From: Jannaschia sp. M317
GTDB taxonomy: Bacteria; Pseudomonadota; Alphaproteobacteria; Rhodobacterales; Rhodobacteraceae
Length of the DNA stretch: 64,000 bases
Reading direction: 5' to 3'
NCBI RefSeq assembly: GCF_025141175.1
Contig: NZ_CP081155.1
Coordinates: forward strand, 1,951,001 to 2,015,000
A program made the translations under genes and the position numbers. Shown here one piece after another: positions 1 to 7,766 of the stretch (the stretch's first letter is position 1; every line of letters begins with the position of its first letter). The notes under the pieces are model-generated. The model saw only the letters and a program-made list of their open reading frames with translations. It was not told the DNA's origin and ran no database searches.

Positions 1-62
1 ACCGCGCGCATCTTGTGGGCGTGATGACCCGGCGCGCGGTCGTGTCGGCAGGGGGGCAATGA
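1..62 (+). CDS. Possible 3' end of a truncated gene (unidentified)
   Basis: An open frame enters from the left edge and stops with TGA at 60-62, giving a C-terminal tail RAHLVGVMTRRAVVSAGGQ. It would be convergent with infC and end at the shared hairpin that follows. The tail is too short to assign a family. It could equally be a chance open frame, because only 19 codons are visible. Confidence 0.3.
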   Translation, partial: RAHLVGVMTRRAVVSAGGQ

Positions 63-91
63 AAAAGGGCACCGCAAAGGGTGCCCTTTCC
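61..91 (-). terminator. Rho-independent terminator of infC (possibly bidirectional)
   Basis: A perfect inverted repeat, AAAGGGCACC / GGTGCCCTTT with a 5-nt loop, lies just past the infC stop codon. On the minus strand the stem is followed by a short T run (CCCTTTTTC), the form expected of an intrinsic terminator. It also lies at the end of the possible plus-strand gene at the left edge, so it may serve both directions. Confidence 0.8.
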
Positions 92-111
92 TGATACTGA
101 TCTGGCGGCGC

Positions 112-657
112 CTAGCGTTGCGACGGGCCGATCATCATGACCATCTGGCGGCCTTCCATTTTGGGGAAGTTCTCCACCTTGCCGATTTCCTTGGTGTCGT
201 CGGCAACCCGTTCCAGCAGTTCGCGTCCCAGGTTCTGGTGCGCCATCTCGCGGCCGCGGAACCGCAGTGTGACCTTCACCTTGTCCCCGTTTTCCAGGAA
301 CTTGACCACGTTGCGCATCTTGACGCCGTAATCGTGCGTGTCGGTGTTGGGGCGGAACTTCACCTCCTTCACCTCGATGGTCTTCTGCTTTTTGCGCGCC
401 TCGGCTTCCTTCTTCTGCTGTTCATATTTGAACTTGCCGAAGTCCATGATCTTACACACGGGCGGATTGGCGTTGGGGCTGATCTCGACCAGGTCGAGGC
501 CGGCGTCTTCTGCCATCTGGCGGGCGCGGGCAGGGCTGACGACGCCCACGTTCTCGCCTTCGGCGCCGATCAGGCGAATTTCGACGGCACGGATACGATC
601 GTTGACACGGGGGCCGGTGTCGCGCTGCGGGGGCGCATTGTGGGGTCTGCGGGCGAT
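112..657 (-). CDS. infC: Translation initiation factor IF-3, probably starting at an ATC codon
   Basis: IF-3 binds the 30S subunit, keeps it apart from 50S and checks start-codon pairing. The N-domain ([20 protein letters not shown]), the linker ([15 protein letters not shown]) and the C-domain ending in [13 protein letters not shown] are all present. The first ATG in frame (549) would cut off conserved N-terminal residues. Upstream the frame continues with [20 protein letters not shown], and the IF-3 family start falls at an ATC codon (657-655) preceded at 8 nt by AAAGGA. A rare start codon is the classic basis of infC autoregulation. The resulting length of 181 aa fits the family. ATC as the start is inferred from homology and the Shine-Dalgarno spacing. 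Confidence 0.93.
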   Translation of the reverse strand: MARRPHNAPPQRDTGPRVNDRIRAVEIRLIGAEGENVGVVSPARARQMAEDAGLDLVEISPNANPPVCKIMDFGKFKYEQQKKEAEARKKQKTIEVKEVKFRPNTDTHDYGVKMRNVVKFLENGDKVKVTLRFRGREMAHQNLGRELLERVADDTKEIGKVENFPKMEGRQMVMMIGPSQR

Positions 658-841
658 GGTCGTGGTCCTTTGACTATTCGTATGAGGCCCGCAACTTAGC
701 TTTGATACGCCCGTTCTTCAAGTCGCGAACGGCGGCTGCTTGCCGGATTCAGGGACCTTTCACGCAGCTTTCGCGTTGAAGCGGCACAGGCGTTAGGTCA
801 AGACGCCTACATATGAGAATCGCTGCCGAGGAGACCCGCAG

Positions 842-1972
842 ATGTCCCGTAACGTGATCGTCGGACTCGCCGTCCTGGTCGTGGCCGCCCTGGCCTGGAT
901 CGTCATTGGCCGCACAACCGTCCCGGACGAGGTCGTCCAGACCCCGGCTCCGGCCGAAGAGGTCATCGAGACCGAAGCCGAAGCCGCCGTCGCGGAAATC
1001 GAAGCCGACACCACTGCCACCGCAGAGGCCGTCGAAGAGGCCGCGACCGATGCTGCCGCGACCGTGGAGGAGGCCGCCTCCGATGCCGCCGCTGCAGTTG
1101 GTGAGGCCGTGACCGACGCCACCGAGGCCGTCGAAGGCGCCGTGGCCGAAGCCGCTGAGGGGGCCGCCGCCCTGCTTGAGGACGCCGAAGCCGCTGCCGC
1201 AGACGCGGCCAACGCCGTCGGCGATGCCCTGGCTGGTGCCACCGAAGAGGCCGGCGACGCCCTTCAGGTGACGGAAGAAGCCGCAGAAGAGGTGGCGACC
1301 GACGCGGTCGAAGCGACCGAAGAAGCCGCCGCAGCCGTGACCGAGGAAGCCAGCGAAGCCGCTGCCGCGACCGAGGCTGTTGCCGAAGAAGCCACCGAGG
1401 AAGCCGCAGAGGCCGTTGAGGCGACCGAAGCCGCCGCTGAAGAAGCTGCCGCCGAGGTGACCGAGGAGGCCAGCGAAGCCGCTGCCGCGACCGAGGTCGT
1501 TGCCGACGAAGCCACCGAAGAAGCCGCAGAGGCCGTTGAGGCGACCGAGGCCGCCGCTGAAGAGGCCGCCGCCGAGGAGGCCGGCGAAGCCGCTGCCGCA
1601 ACGGACGCCGCTGCCGAAGAAGCCACCGAGGAAGCCGCAGAGGCCGTTGAGGCGACCGAGGCCGCCGCTGAAGAAGCTGCCGCCGAGGTGACCGAGGAAG
1701 CCAGCGAAGCCGCTGCCGCAACGGACGCCGCTGTCGAAGAGGCCGCCGACACCACCGAGGCTGTTGAGGTTCCCTCGACCGAGGCAGGCCTGGCTGAGCT
1801 GCTCTCTCCGGAGACGTTCTCTGCCGATGCTCTGCTGGGGTACGTGGAACAGTCTGACCTGAACGTCATCGCGAAGACCGCGCTGTCGACCGCGATCGAG
1901 CAGGCGCGCAACAATCCCGATCTGGTCCCCGCCGCCATCGAGGCGCTCAAGGCTCAGTTCGGCGTCGAGTAA
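842..1972 (+). CDS. Membrane-anchored Ala/Glu-rich repeat protein
   Basis: I do not recognise a named family. The 376-aa protein has one N-terminal hydrophobic helix (about residues 4-22), then roughly 280 residues made almost wholly of Ala, Glu, Thr and Val, and a different C-terminal domain (about 316-376, starting GLAELLSPETF, helical, without the repeats). The middle contains three near-identical units of 40, 37 and 40 residues and an older degenerate copy before them. The composition predicts long amphipathic, strongly acidic helices, like apolipoprotein- or phasin-like surface-binding proteins. The anchor suggests a long rod in the periplasm with the C-terminal domain at its tip; this is inference. 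It has its own terminator and no operon partner. Confidence 0.8.
   Translation: MSRNVIVGLAVLVVAALAWIVIGRTTVPDEVVQTPAPAEEVIETEAEAAVAEIEADTTATAEAVEEAATDAAATVEEAASDAAAAVGEAVTDATEAVEGAVAEAAEGAAALLEDAEAAAADAANAVGDALAGATEEAGDALQVTEEAAEEVATDAVEATEEAAAAVTEEASEAAAATEAVAEEATEEAAEAVEATEAAAEEAAAEVTEEASEAAAATEVVADEATEEAAEAVEATEAAAEEAAAEEAGEAAAATDAAAEEATEEAAEAVEATEAAAEEAAAEVTEEASEAAAATDAAVEEAADTTEAVEVPSTEAGLAELLSPETFSADALLGYVEQSDLNVIAKTALSTAIEQARNNPDLVPAAIEALKAQFGVE
1385..1735 (+). repeat. Three tandem in-frame repeat units (120, 111, 120 bp)
   Basis: The units start at 1385, 1505 and 1616. Each begins with E/D-EATEEAAEAVEATEAA. The second lacks one three-codon block (VTE), so it is 9 bp shorter. High DNA identity between units implies recent duplication and possible length variation between strains. 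Confidence 0.85.
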
Positions 1973-1995
1973 GTTACGAGTTACCTGTTACCAAC

Positions 1996-2030
1996 GGGCC
2001 GCGCCGGGGAAACCTGGCGCGGCCTTTTTT
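1996..2030 (+). terminator. Intrinsic terminator of the Ala/Glu repeat gene
   Basis: A GC-rich stem (GGCCGCGCC / GGCGCGGCC) is followed by TTTTTT, 24 nt after the stop codon of the plus-strand gene. Confidence 0.85.
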
Positions 2031-2096
2031 GTTTCGGCCCGGCGATGCGCCGCTCGCTCCTGTCGGAGCCTCGCCCCGCCCGCCGTCCCGCAAACG

Positions 2097-2131
2097 AAAA
2101 CGCCCGCGCGGATCTCTCCACGCGGGCGTTC
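2097..2131 (-). terminator. Intrinsic terminator of the cys/fpr operon
   Basis: Inverted repeat AACGCCCGCG / CGCGGGCGTT with an 11-nt loop. On the minus strand the stem is followed by TTCGTTT. It lies 22 nt after the fpr stop codon and closes the sulfate assimilation operon. Confidence 0.8.
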
Positions 2132-2152
2132 TGGACGGTGAGGCTGCGGTCG

Positions 2153-3022
2153 TCAGCCGACGAAGGCCTTTTCGACCACGTAGTGTTTGGGGTCGCTGTT
2201 CGCGCCTTCTTCCAGGCCGAAGCCTTCGAGGATCGCCTTGATGTCGGTGTTGAGCCCCAGCGAGCCGCAGACCATCGCGCGGTCGGTCTCGGGCGAGATG
2301 CCGTCGATCCCCAGATCCCTGAACACGGTGCCATCGGTCAGCAGATCGGTGATCCGGCCCATCTTCGGGCTCTGTTCGCGGGTGGTTGTCGGGTAGTAGG
2401 TCAGCTTGGCCAGGGCCTCTTCGCCCAGCAGTTCCTGCATGAGTTCATCGGTGCGCAGGCTGTCGATCAGTTGGCGGCCGTAGTCCAGCTCTGCCACGTC
2501 GCGGACGGTATGGGTGATGATGACCTGATCGTAATCCTCAAAGGTCTGCGGGTCGCGCAGCAGGGACGCGAAGGGGGCGAAGCCGGTGCCGGTGGCAAAG
2601 AACCACAGGCGCTTGCCCGGCAGCAGGGCGTCATGGACCAGAGTGCCGACGGGCTTGGGCCGCAGGATGATCTGATCGCCCGGCTTGATGTGCTGCAGCC
2701 TGGAGGTCAGCGGCCCGTCCTGGACCTTGATCGAATAGAACTCCAGCTCTTCGTCCCAGGACGGCGAGGCAATGGAATAGGCGCGCAGCAATGGCTGTTG
2801 CTTGCCGGTCTTGGGGTTCACATCGCCCATCAGCCCGATCATCACGAATTCGCCGGAGCGGAAGCGCAGGCTGGCGGGCCGGGTCACGCGGAACGAGAAC
2901 AACCGGTCCGTCCAATGGGTCACGGCTGTCACCGTCTGCGCGTCCGGCAGAACGGGCTGGGCGGGGGCTACGGGGGCGGCTGTGGCGTCGGTCACGGGGG
3001 AATGCTCGGTCATGTCAGTCAT
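2153..3022 (-). CDS. fpr: Ferredoxin-NADP+ reductase
   Basis: FAD flavoprotein passing electrons between NADPH and ferredoxin or flavodoxin. FAD-binding motif RAYSIASP, NADP-binding GTGFAPF, the CGSLG segment and the C-terminal YVVEKAFVG typical of bacterial subclass FNRs are all visible in 289 aa. The first 30 or so residues are Ala/Pro rich and poorly conserved, so ATG 3013 is an alternative start. It is the last gene of the minus-strand block beginning with cysG. This fits a role in supplying reduced ferredoxin to the sulfite reductase, which itself lacks a flavoprotein partner (no cysJ) here. Its role in oxidative stress in other bacteria is known; regulation here is not visible. Confidence 0.93.
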   Translation of the reverse strand: MTDMTEHSPVTDATAAPVAPAQPVLPDAQTVTAVTHWTDRLFSFRVTRPASLRFRSGEFVMIGLMGDVNPKTGKQQPLLRAYSIASPSWDEELEFYSIKVQDGPLTSRLQHIKPGDQIILRPKPVGTLVHDALLPGKRLWFFATGTGFAPFASLLRDPQTFEDYDQVIITHTVRDVAELDYGRQLIDSLRTDELMQELLGEEALAKLTYYPTTTREQSPKMGRITDLLTDGTVFRDLGIDGISPETDRAMVCGSLGLNTDIKAILEGFGLEEGANSDPKHYVVEKAFVG

Positions 3023-3091
3023 GGGCGCGGGAATGCGCCCCTCCGGGGGGTCTAGTCGTTGATCTGGATCAGGGGAAGGCGGCAGGGTGCC

Positions 3092-3511
3092 TCAGCCGGT
3101 GCGGCGACGCCCCAGGTGATGCTGATAATCGTGGGCCTGCCAGTCGGCGCGGGCCAGCCATTGTGGTTCTGGCTGGCGGGCGGCGAGGGTGTCGTCGATC
3201 TCTACCTCGTCGAAGCCGCAGCGACGGGCCATCGCGTATTGGTCGGCCAGGACATGACCCTGGGCCCGCAGGCGCCCGGTATAGCCAGCGCGGCGCAGCT
3301 CGCGCGCGATGGAAAACCCGCGCCCGTCGGCGGACGAGGGGAAGGCCACGCGAATGGCGCTCACCTCGGGCAGGCGCGCGATCAACGGGGCCAGGTCCGC
3401 GTCGGACGGGACGTCAACGGCCAGCGGGCCGTTGGCAGGCAGGTCGTCCAGCGGGCAAAACCCGTGGTTGAGGTCGTCGGCCCGAAAGCCGGTGTCGGTC
3501 ACGATGGGCAT
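3092..3511 (-). CDS. DUF934 family protein of the sulfate assimilation operon
   Basis: A 139-aa cytoplasmic protein of the DUF934 family (MPIVTDTGF start, RVAFPSSADGRGFSIARELR, DEVEIDD and the C-terminal YQHHLG). The family has no assigned reaction but is found next to cysH/cysI in many proteobacteria, and is taken to be an accessory to assimilatory sulfite or APS reduction. An open frame extends 48 codons upstream, but ATG 3511 matches the family N-terminus and leaves a 61-nt gap after cysH. Confidence 0.85.
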   Translation of the reverse strand: MPIVTDTGFRADDLNHGFCPLDDLPANGPLAVDVPSDADLAPLIARLPEVSAIRVAFPSSADGRGFSIARELRRAGYTGRLRAQGHVLADQYAMARRCGFDEVEIDDTLAARQPEPQWLARADWQAHDYQHHLGRRRTG

Positions 3512-3572
3512 GTCAGCCTCCGATAGTCTTGCGGCCCGGCGGGCCTGATCTGTTCTGCCTGTCGGGCGGGAA

Positions 3573-4319
3573 TTATCCCGCCACAACAGCGCCGTTGCCA
3601 CGGACGACGACGCCACCGGCGAAGTGGATGCCGCACTCGGTCTTTTCGTCGCCACGCCAGCGCCCGGCGCGCGGGTCCTCGCCCGGGGCGACCTTGGATG
3701 TGCAGGGGCCGCAACCGATCGACGGATAGCCTTGCGCCACCAACGGGTGCCGGGGCAGGCGGTTGTTGGTCATGTAATCGGCGATGTCCGACGGCTCCCA
3801 ATGGGCCAGCGGGTTGACCTTCAGTTTGCCGGCTTCGGCTTCGAAGAACTGCAATTCGGCGCGCTTGCCGCCCTGATACCGCTTGCGCCCGGTGATCCAG
3901 GCATCGAAGCCGCCAAGCGCCCGTTCCAGCGGGGCCGTCTTGCGCAGGGCGCAGCAGGCATCGGTGTCGCGCTGATGCAGGTCGCCTTCCGGGTCGTCGG
4001 CGAACAACGCCTCTGTGTCGGGGCGGATGACGCGGACGTCGGACAGGCCCAGCCGGTCGGCCACCTCCCGCTGGTACGTCAGCGTCTCGGGGAACAGCAT
4101 GCCGGTTTCCAGAAACAACACCGGCCGCGTCCGGTCCATGACCGACAGCATGTGCAACAGCACGACCGATTCCGCGCCGAAGGACGACACCAGCGCGATG
4201 TCCCCGACCAGATCGTCGTCAAGCGCCCGGCTCATCACCGCGAAGGCGGAGTGATTGGCATAGGCGTCGTTCAATCCGTCGGCGCGGGCCTTCAACAAGG
4301 CGTGGGCATCAAGCGGCAT
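3573..4319 (-). CDS. cysH: Assimilatory adenylylsulfate (APS) reductase
   Basis: Reduces APS to sulfite and AMP with thioredoxin or glutaredoxin electrons. The 248-aa protein has the nucleotide-binding SSFGAES motif, the Cys pair C122-C123 and CGPC (C203, C206), which together ligate a 4Fe-4S cluster and separate APS reductases from cluster-free PAPS reductases. C229 in ECGIHF is the catalytic Cys at the tail. I therefore favour APS over PAPS as substrate. The start at 4319 overlaps the end of cysI by 11 nt, implying translational coupling; an upstream extension in the same frame is read-through of cysI sequence. Confidence 0.93.
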   Translation of the reverse strand: MPLDAHALLKARADGLNDAYANHSAFAVMSRALDDDLVGDIALVSSFGAESVVLLHMLSVMDRTRPVLFLETGMLFPETLTYQREVADRLGLSDVRVIRPDTEALFADDPEGDLHQRDTDACCALRKTAPLERALGGFDAWITGRKRYQGGKRAELQFFEAEAGKLKVNPLAHWEPSDIADYMTNNRLPRHPLVAQGYPSIGCGPCTSKVAPGEDPRAGRWRGDEKTECGIHFAGGVVVRGNGAVVAG

Positions 4320-5961
4320 TGGCGTTCTCCTGCGGGTAGAGCGCGGCCTTGAAGGGGGCGGCACCGAGGCGGCGATAGGCGTCGAGGAAGGTTTCCTCGG
4401 GCGCATCGCGCAATTCCAGATAGGCAGTCACGAGGCGTTCGATGGCGGGCACGACCTGATCGTAGGCAAAGCCGGGACCGGCCCGTTCCCCGATGGAGGC
4501 CGTCTCGGTCCCGTCACCACCAAGGGTGATCTGGTAGTTTTCCACCCCTGCGCGATCCAGCCCCAGAATGCCGATATGGCCGACGTGGTGATGACCGCAG
4601 GCGTTGATGCAGCCCGAGATCTTGATCTTCAGCGCGCCGATGTCGTGCTCGATCCCCAGCTCTTCGATGCGGGTGGCGATCTTTTGCGCGACCGGGATGC
4701 TGCGCGCGGTGGCCAGCGCGCAATAGTCCATGCCGGGGCAGGCGATGATGTCCGAGGCCAGCCCGACATTCGCCGTCCCCAGGCCCGCGTTCCGCAGGCT
4801 GGCGTGGATGGCGGGCAGGTCGGCGCGGCGCACGTGGGGCAGGATGACGTTCTGCTCATGGCTGATCCGCAGCTCGCCATAGGCATGGCGGTCCGCGATA
4901 TCGGCCAGCAGGCGCATCTGCTCGGCGGTGGCGTCGCCCGGCGTCTGGCCGTGGGCCTTCAGCGAGACGGTGACGATGGCATGATCGGCGCGTTTGTGGG
5001 CGACGGTGTTGGTGTCGATCCAGCTTTGCAGGATCGGGTCCACGATCGGCGGCAGGTCCGAGCTGTCGCGGAAGTCGGGTAAGGCGAACTGCGCCTCGAT
5101 CCCGCGCAGCATTTCCTGATCGACCCCGTCGAACAGCGGCTTCAGCTCGGCAAACCGCGCCTCGACCAGGTCACGGATCGTGTCCACGCCGTTTTCGTGC
5201 ACGGTGATCTTGATGCGCGCCTTGTACTTGTTATCGCGGCGACCCAGCCGGTTGTAGACGCTGACGATGGCCTCGCAATAGGGCAGCAGGTCTTCGGTCG
5301 GAACGAAGTCGCGCAGGGTCTTGCCGATCATCGGCGTCCGGCCCAAACCGCCGCCCACGATGACCTCGAACCCGACCTGACCGTCGCGTTCGACGGCGAC
5401 CAGCCCGATATCATGCGCACGGGTCACGGCGCGATCATTGGGGGATCCGGTGACGGCGATCTTGAACTTGCGCGGCAGGAACTGAAACTCCGGGTGGTCC
5501 GTGGACCATTGGCGCAACAATTCGGCGACCGGACGCGGATCGATGATCTCATCGGCGGCGGCACCCGCGAAATGGTCGGCGGTCACGTTGCGGATCGTGT
5601 TGCCCGAGGTCTGGATGGCATGCATCCCCACGGTGCCCAGCCGGTCCAGCATGTCGGGAATGTCGCGCAGCTTGGGCCAGTTGTACTGGATGTTCTGCCG
5701 CGTGGTGAAATGGCCGTAGCCCTTGTCGAACTCAGCCGCCAGATCCGCCAGCACCCGCATCTGATCCCCCGACAACGTGCCATAGGGGATCGCCACGCGC
5801 AGCATGTAGGCGTGCAGTTGCAGATAGACGCCGTTCATCAGGCGCAGCGGCTTGAATTCATCCTCGGTCAGGGAGCCGTCGATACGGCGGTCCACCTGCG
5901 CGCGGAACTGGGCGTTGCGCTCGGCCAGAAAGGCGCGGTCGAAATCGTTGTAGTGATACAT
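4309..5961 (-). CDS. cysI: Assimilatory sulfite reductase (siroheme/4Fe-4S), ferredoxin-type
   Basis: Six-electron reduction of sulfite to sulfide. The 550-aa protein shows the two nitrite/sulfite reductase ferredoxin-like halves and the siroheme-4Fe-4S ligands CPGMDYC and CINAC. HFTTRQNIQYNW is the conserved substrate and cofactor segment. The frame is open far upstream, but ATG 5961 starts the family sequence (MYHYNDFDRAFLAERN) and shares one base with the stop of the preceding DUF2849 gene (TGATG). Electrons probably come from ferredoxin reduced by the fpr product of the same operon. A nitrite reductase role is less likely given the cysH and cysG context. Confidence 0.93.
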   Translation of the reverse strand: MYHYNDFDRAFLAERNAQFRAQVDRRIDGSLTEDEFKPLRLMNGVYLQLHAYMLRVAIPYGTLSGDQMRVLADLAAEFDKGYGHFTTRQNIQYNWPKLRDIPDMLDRLGTVGMHAIQTSGNTIRNVTADHFAGAAADEIIDPRPVAELLRQWSTDHPEFQFLPRKFKIAVTGSPNDRAVTRAHDIGLVAVERDGQVGFEVIVGGGLGRTPMIGKTLRDFVPTEDLLPYCEAIVSVYNRLGRRDNKYKARIKITVHENGVDTIRDLVEARFAELKPLFDGVDQEMLRGIEAQFALPDFRDSSDLPPIVDPILQSWIDTNTVAHKRADHAIVTVSLKAHGQTPGDATAEQMRLLADIADRHAYGELRISHEQNVILPHVRRADLPAIHASLRNAGLGTANVGLASDIIACPGMDYCALATARSIPVAQKIATRIEELGIEHDIGALKIKISGCINACGHHHVGHIGILGLDRAGVENYQITLGGDGTETASIGERAGPGFAYDQVVPAIERLVTAYLELRDAPEETFLDAYRRLGAAPFKAALYPQENANAA

Positions 5962-6266
5962 CAGACGGCCTCGTGTGCTTTGCCGTGGGCGTAATTGGTG
6001 GGGCCGGAGGCGCGGAACGCTTCGCGGAAATGCACCGGCTCGGGACCGGACGCGCTCAGCTTCACGTCGGCCAGATAGACACCGACCACGGTGTCGTGTT
6101 GTTGGCTGGCGTCGATCAGGCGGGCCTCGGCGATCGCCTCGTCCTCGTAGACTTCGGCATCGGTCAGGGCGGTGGCCCAGGTATCGTCTGCGGCCAGATA
6201 GACCACGTCGCCTTCCAGCAGGCGATTGGCGGTGACGACCTTGGGGGTGAAAGGGCGACGGCTCAT
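5961..6266 (-). CDS. DUF2849 family protein
   Basis: A 101-aa protein starting MSRRPFTPKVVTANRLLEGD, a DUF2849 member. The family occurs almost only in alphaproteobacterial sulfite reductase operons and has no proven function. No signal peptide, membrane helix or metal-binding Cys is seen. It overlaps the cysG end by 4 nt upstream and shares a base with the cysI start downstream, so the three genes are tightly coupled. It may help siroheme insertion or electron transfer; that is inference from position. Confidence 0.85.
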   Translation of the reverse strand: MSRRPFTPKVVTANRLLEGDVVYLAADDTWATALTDAEVYEDEAIAEARLIDASQQHDTVVGVYLADVKLSASGPEPVHFREAFRASGPTNYAHGKAHEAV

Positions 6267-7645
6267 AGCGCGATCTCCGTTTGTGCGAGGGCCTGGGCCG
6301 CGCGGCGCGGGGCAAGACCATGGAGGAGGAGGGCGGGACCAGTCACATCGGCGACGGCCTCGGGCAAGGTGGCAAGGGTGGCGGCAATGGTGCGTTGATC
6401 GGCACGCGATGCGTTTTCGATAATGGTGACGGGCGTGGCGGGGGCGGCCCCGTGCATCAGCATCCGGCCCTGCATCCAACGTGCGGCCCGCTTGCCCATG
6501 TAGATGGCGGCGACCTCACCGGGCTGCGCCAACGCGCGCCAATCCTGATCGGCGAAGCCTTTCATGTCGTGACCGGTCAGGAACCGAACCGACCCGTTCC
6601 GCCCCCGCTTGGTCAGCGACTGCCCGATCGACGCGACAGAGGCGCTGGCGGCGGTGATGCCGGGCACGATGGACCAGGCCAGGCCCGCGGCGTCCAGCGC
6701 TTCGATTTCTTCGTCGAGCCGCCCGAACACGGTCGGATCCCCCGCCTTCAGGCGCACGACATGCGCCCCCTTCAGCCCGTGCGCGACCATCAGGTCATTG
6801 ATGTCGCCCTGCGCGGTAGAGGGGCCAAAGCCTTCCTTGCCCGCGTCGATGATCAAAGCTTCGCGGCGGGCCAGCTCCAGGATCTCTGGCGCGACCAGAC
6901 GGTCGTGGATCACCACGTCGGCCCGGTCCAGCGCCGTGCGCGCCTTCAGCGTCAGAAGCTCCGGATCACCGGGGCCTGCGCCCACCAGATCGACGTGGCC
7001 GGGCCGGTCTTCGGCGGCGACATGGCTGGCCAGCAGGTCACCCAACGTGTCGCGAATGGCATCTTCCCCGGCATCGGCCGCGCGGGGGCCGGCGTGGTCG
7101 TAGTAGTCGGCCCAGAAGCGGCGGCGAACGGCGCCCATGGGCAGCACGTCGGCGGCTTTTCGGAACGTTTTCCCGATCCGCGCCAACAGGCCCAGTTGCG
7201 CGGGCAGCTTTGCCTCCAGCTCGGCCTTGATCTTGCGGGCGAGAACCGGGGCCGCGCCTTCGGTGCCGATGGCGACGACGACCGGGTCACGGTCGACGAT
7301 GGCGGGTGTGATGAACTGCGACGCCTCCAGATTGTCGACGACATTCACCAGCGCACCATCGGCGGAGGCAAGGCGCACGGTCCGGGCATCAAGGGCGGCG
7401 TCTTCCGATGCCGCATAGGCCAGCACGCAGCACAGCGCATCGCCGGGTTCCTGCGCGCGGCGGATCAATGTCACGCGTCCCTCGGCAGCCCAGGTTTCGA
7501 TCACCGGGTCAAAGGTTTCGGCGACAACGTTGATGTTCGCCGTGGTCTTCAACAGCAGCCGAAGCTTTGCGACAGCAGCGTCGCCACCACCCACCACAAG
7601 CACACGGCGGCCTTCTAGGGCGACGAAGATGGGGAAGTGGTTCAT
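6263..7645 (-). CDS. cysG: Multifunctional siroheme synthase CysG
   Basis: Makes siroheme from uroporphyrinogen III. The N-terminal half (about 1-200) is the precorrin-2 dehydrogenase/ferrochelatase part with the NAD-binding VLVVGGGDAAVAKLRLLL motif. The C-terminal half (about 215-460) is the SUMT methyltransferase, with VDLVGAGPGDPELLTLKA, the VVRLKAGDPTVFGR loop and VPGITAAS. The 460-aa length equals the E. coli enzyme. It is the first gene of the cys operon, supplying the cofactor for CysI, and is transcribed away from the Lrp-type regulator at 7767. Confidence 0.95.
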   Translation of the reverse strand: MNHFPIFVALEGRRVLVVGGGDAAVAKLRLLLKTTANINVVAETFDPVIETWAAEGRVTLIRRAQEPGDALCCVLAYAASEDAALDARTVRLASADGALVNVVDNLEASQFITPAIVDRDPVVVAIGTEGAAPVLARKIKAELEAKLPAQLGLLARIGKTFRKAADVLPMGAVRRRFWADYYDHAGPRAADAGEDAIRDTLGDLLASHVAAEDRPGHVDLVGAGPGDPELLTLKARTALDRADVVIHDRLVAPEILELARREALIIDAGKEGFGPSTAQGDINDLMVAHGLKGAHVVRLKAGDPTVFGRLDEEIEALDAAGLAWSIVPGITAASASVASIGQSLTKRGRNGSVRFLTGHDMKGFADQDWRALAQPGEVAAIYMGKRAARWMQGRMLMHGAAPATPVTIIENASRADQRTIAATLATLPEAVADVTGPALLLHGLAPRRAAQALAQTEIAL

Positions 7646-7678
7646 GGCGAGGCGACCTTGGTGATGTGCCCCTTATAT

Positions 7679-7691
7679 AGAACATTGTTCT
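7679..7691. promoter_or_regulatory. Palindrome AGAAC-ATT-GTTCT in the cysG/lrp intergenic region
   Basis: A perfect 5-bp inverted repeat with a 3-bp centre sits 34 bp upstream of the cysG start codon, on the distal side from the divergent regulator gene. Its place, symmetry and the AT-rich flank (CTTATATAG just before) suggest an operator, most simply for the adjacent Lrp/AsnC protein. Binding is inferred only from position. Confidence 0.5.
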
Positions 7692-7766
7692 GGTATTTGG
7701 GGAGAGGGGGCCGCATAACAGGAACGTGGGACGCATTATGACGACTGAGGTGGGAGGATATTCCGG

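Noticed and set aside
963..1950. Long antisense frames (Arg-rich and Ser/Ala-rich) opposite the Ala/Glu repeat gene
   Set aside because: They mirror the low-complexity GC-rich repeat; the real coding strand has an anchor, a start, a ribosome site and a terminator.
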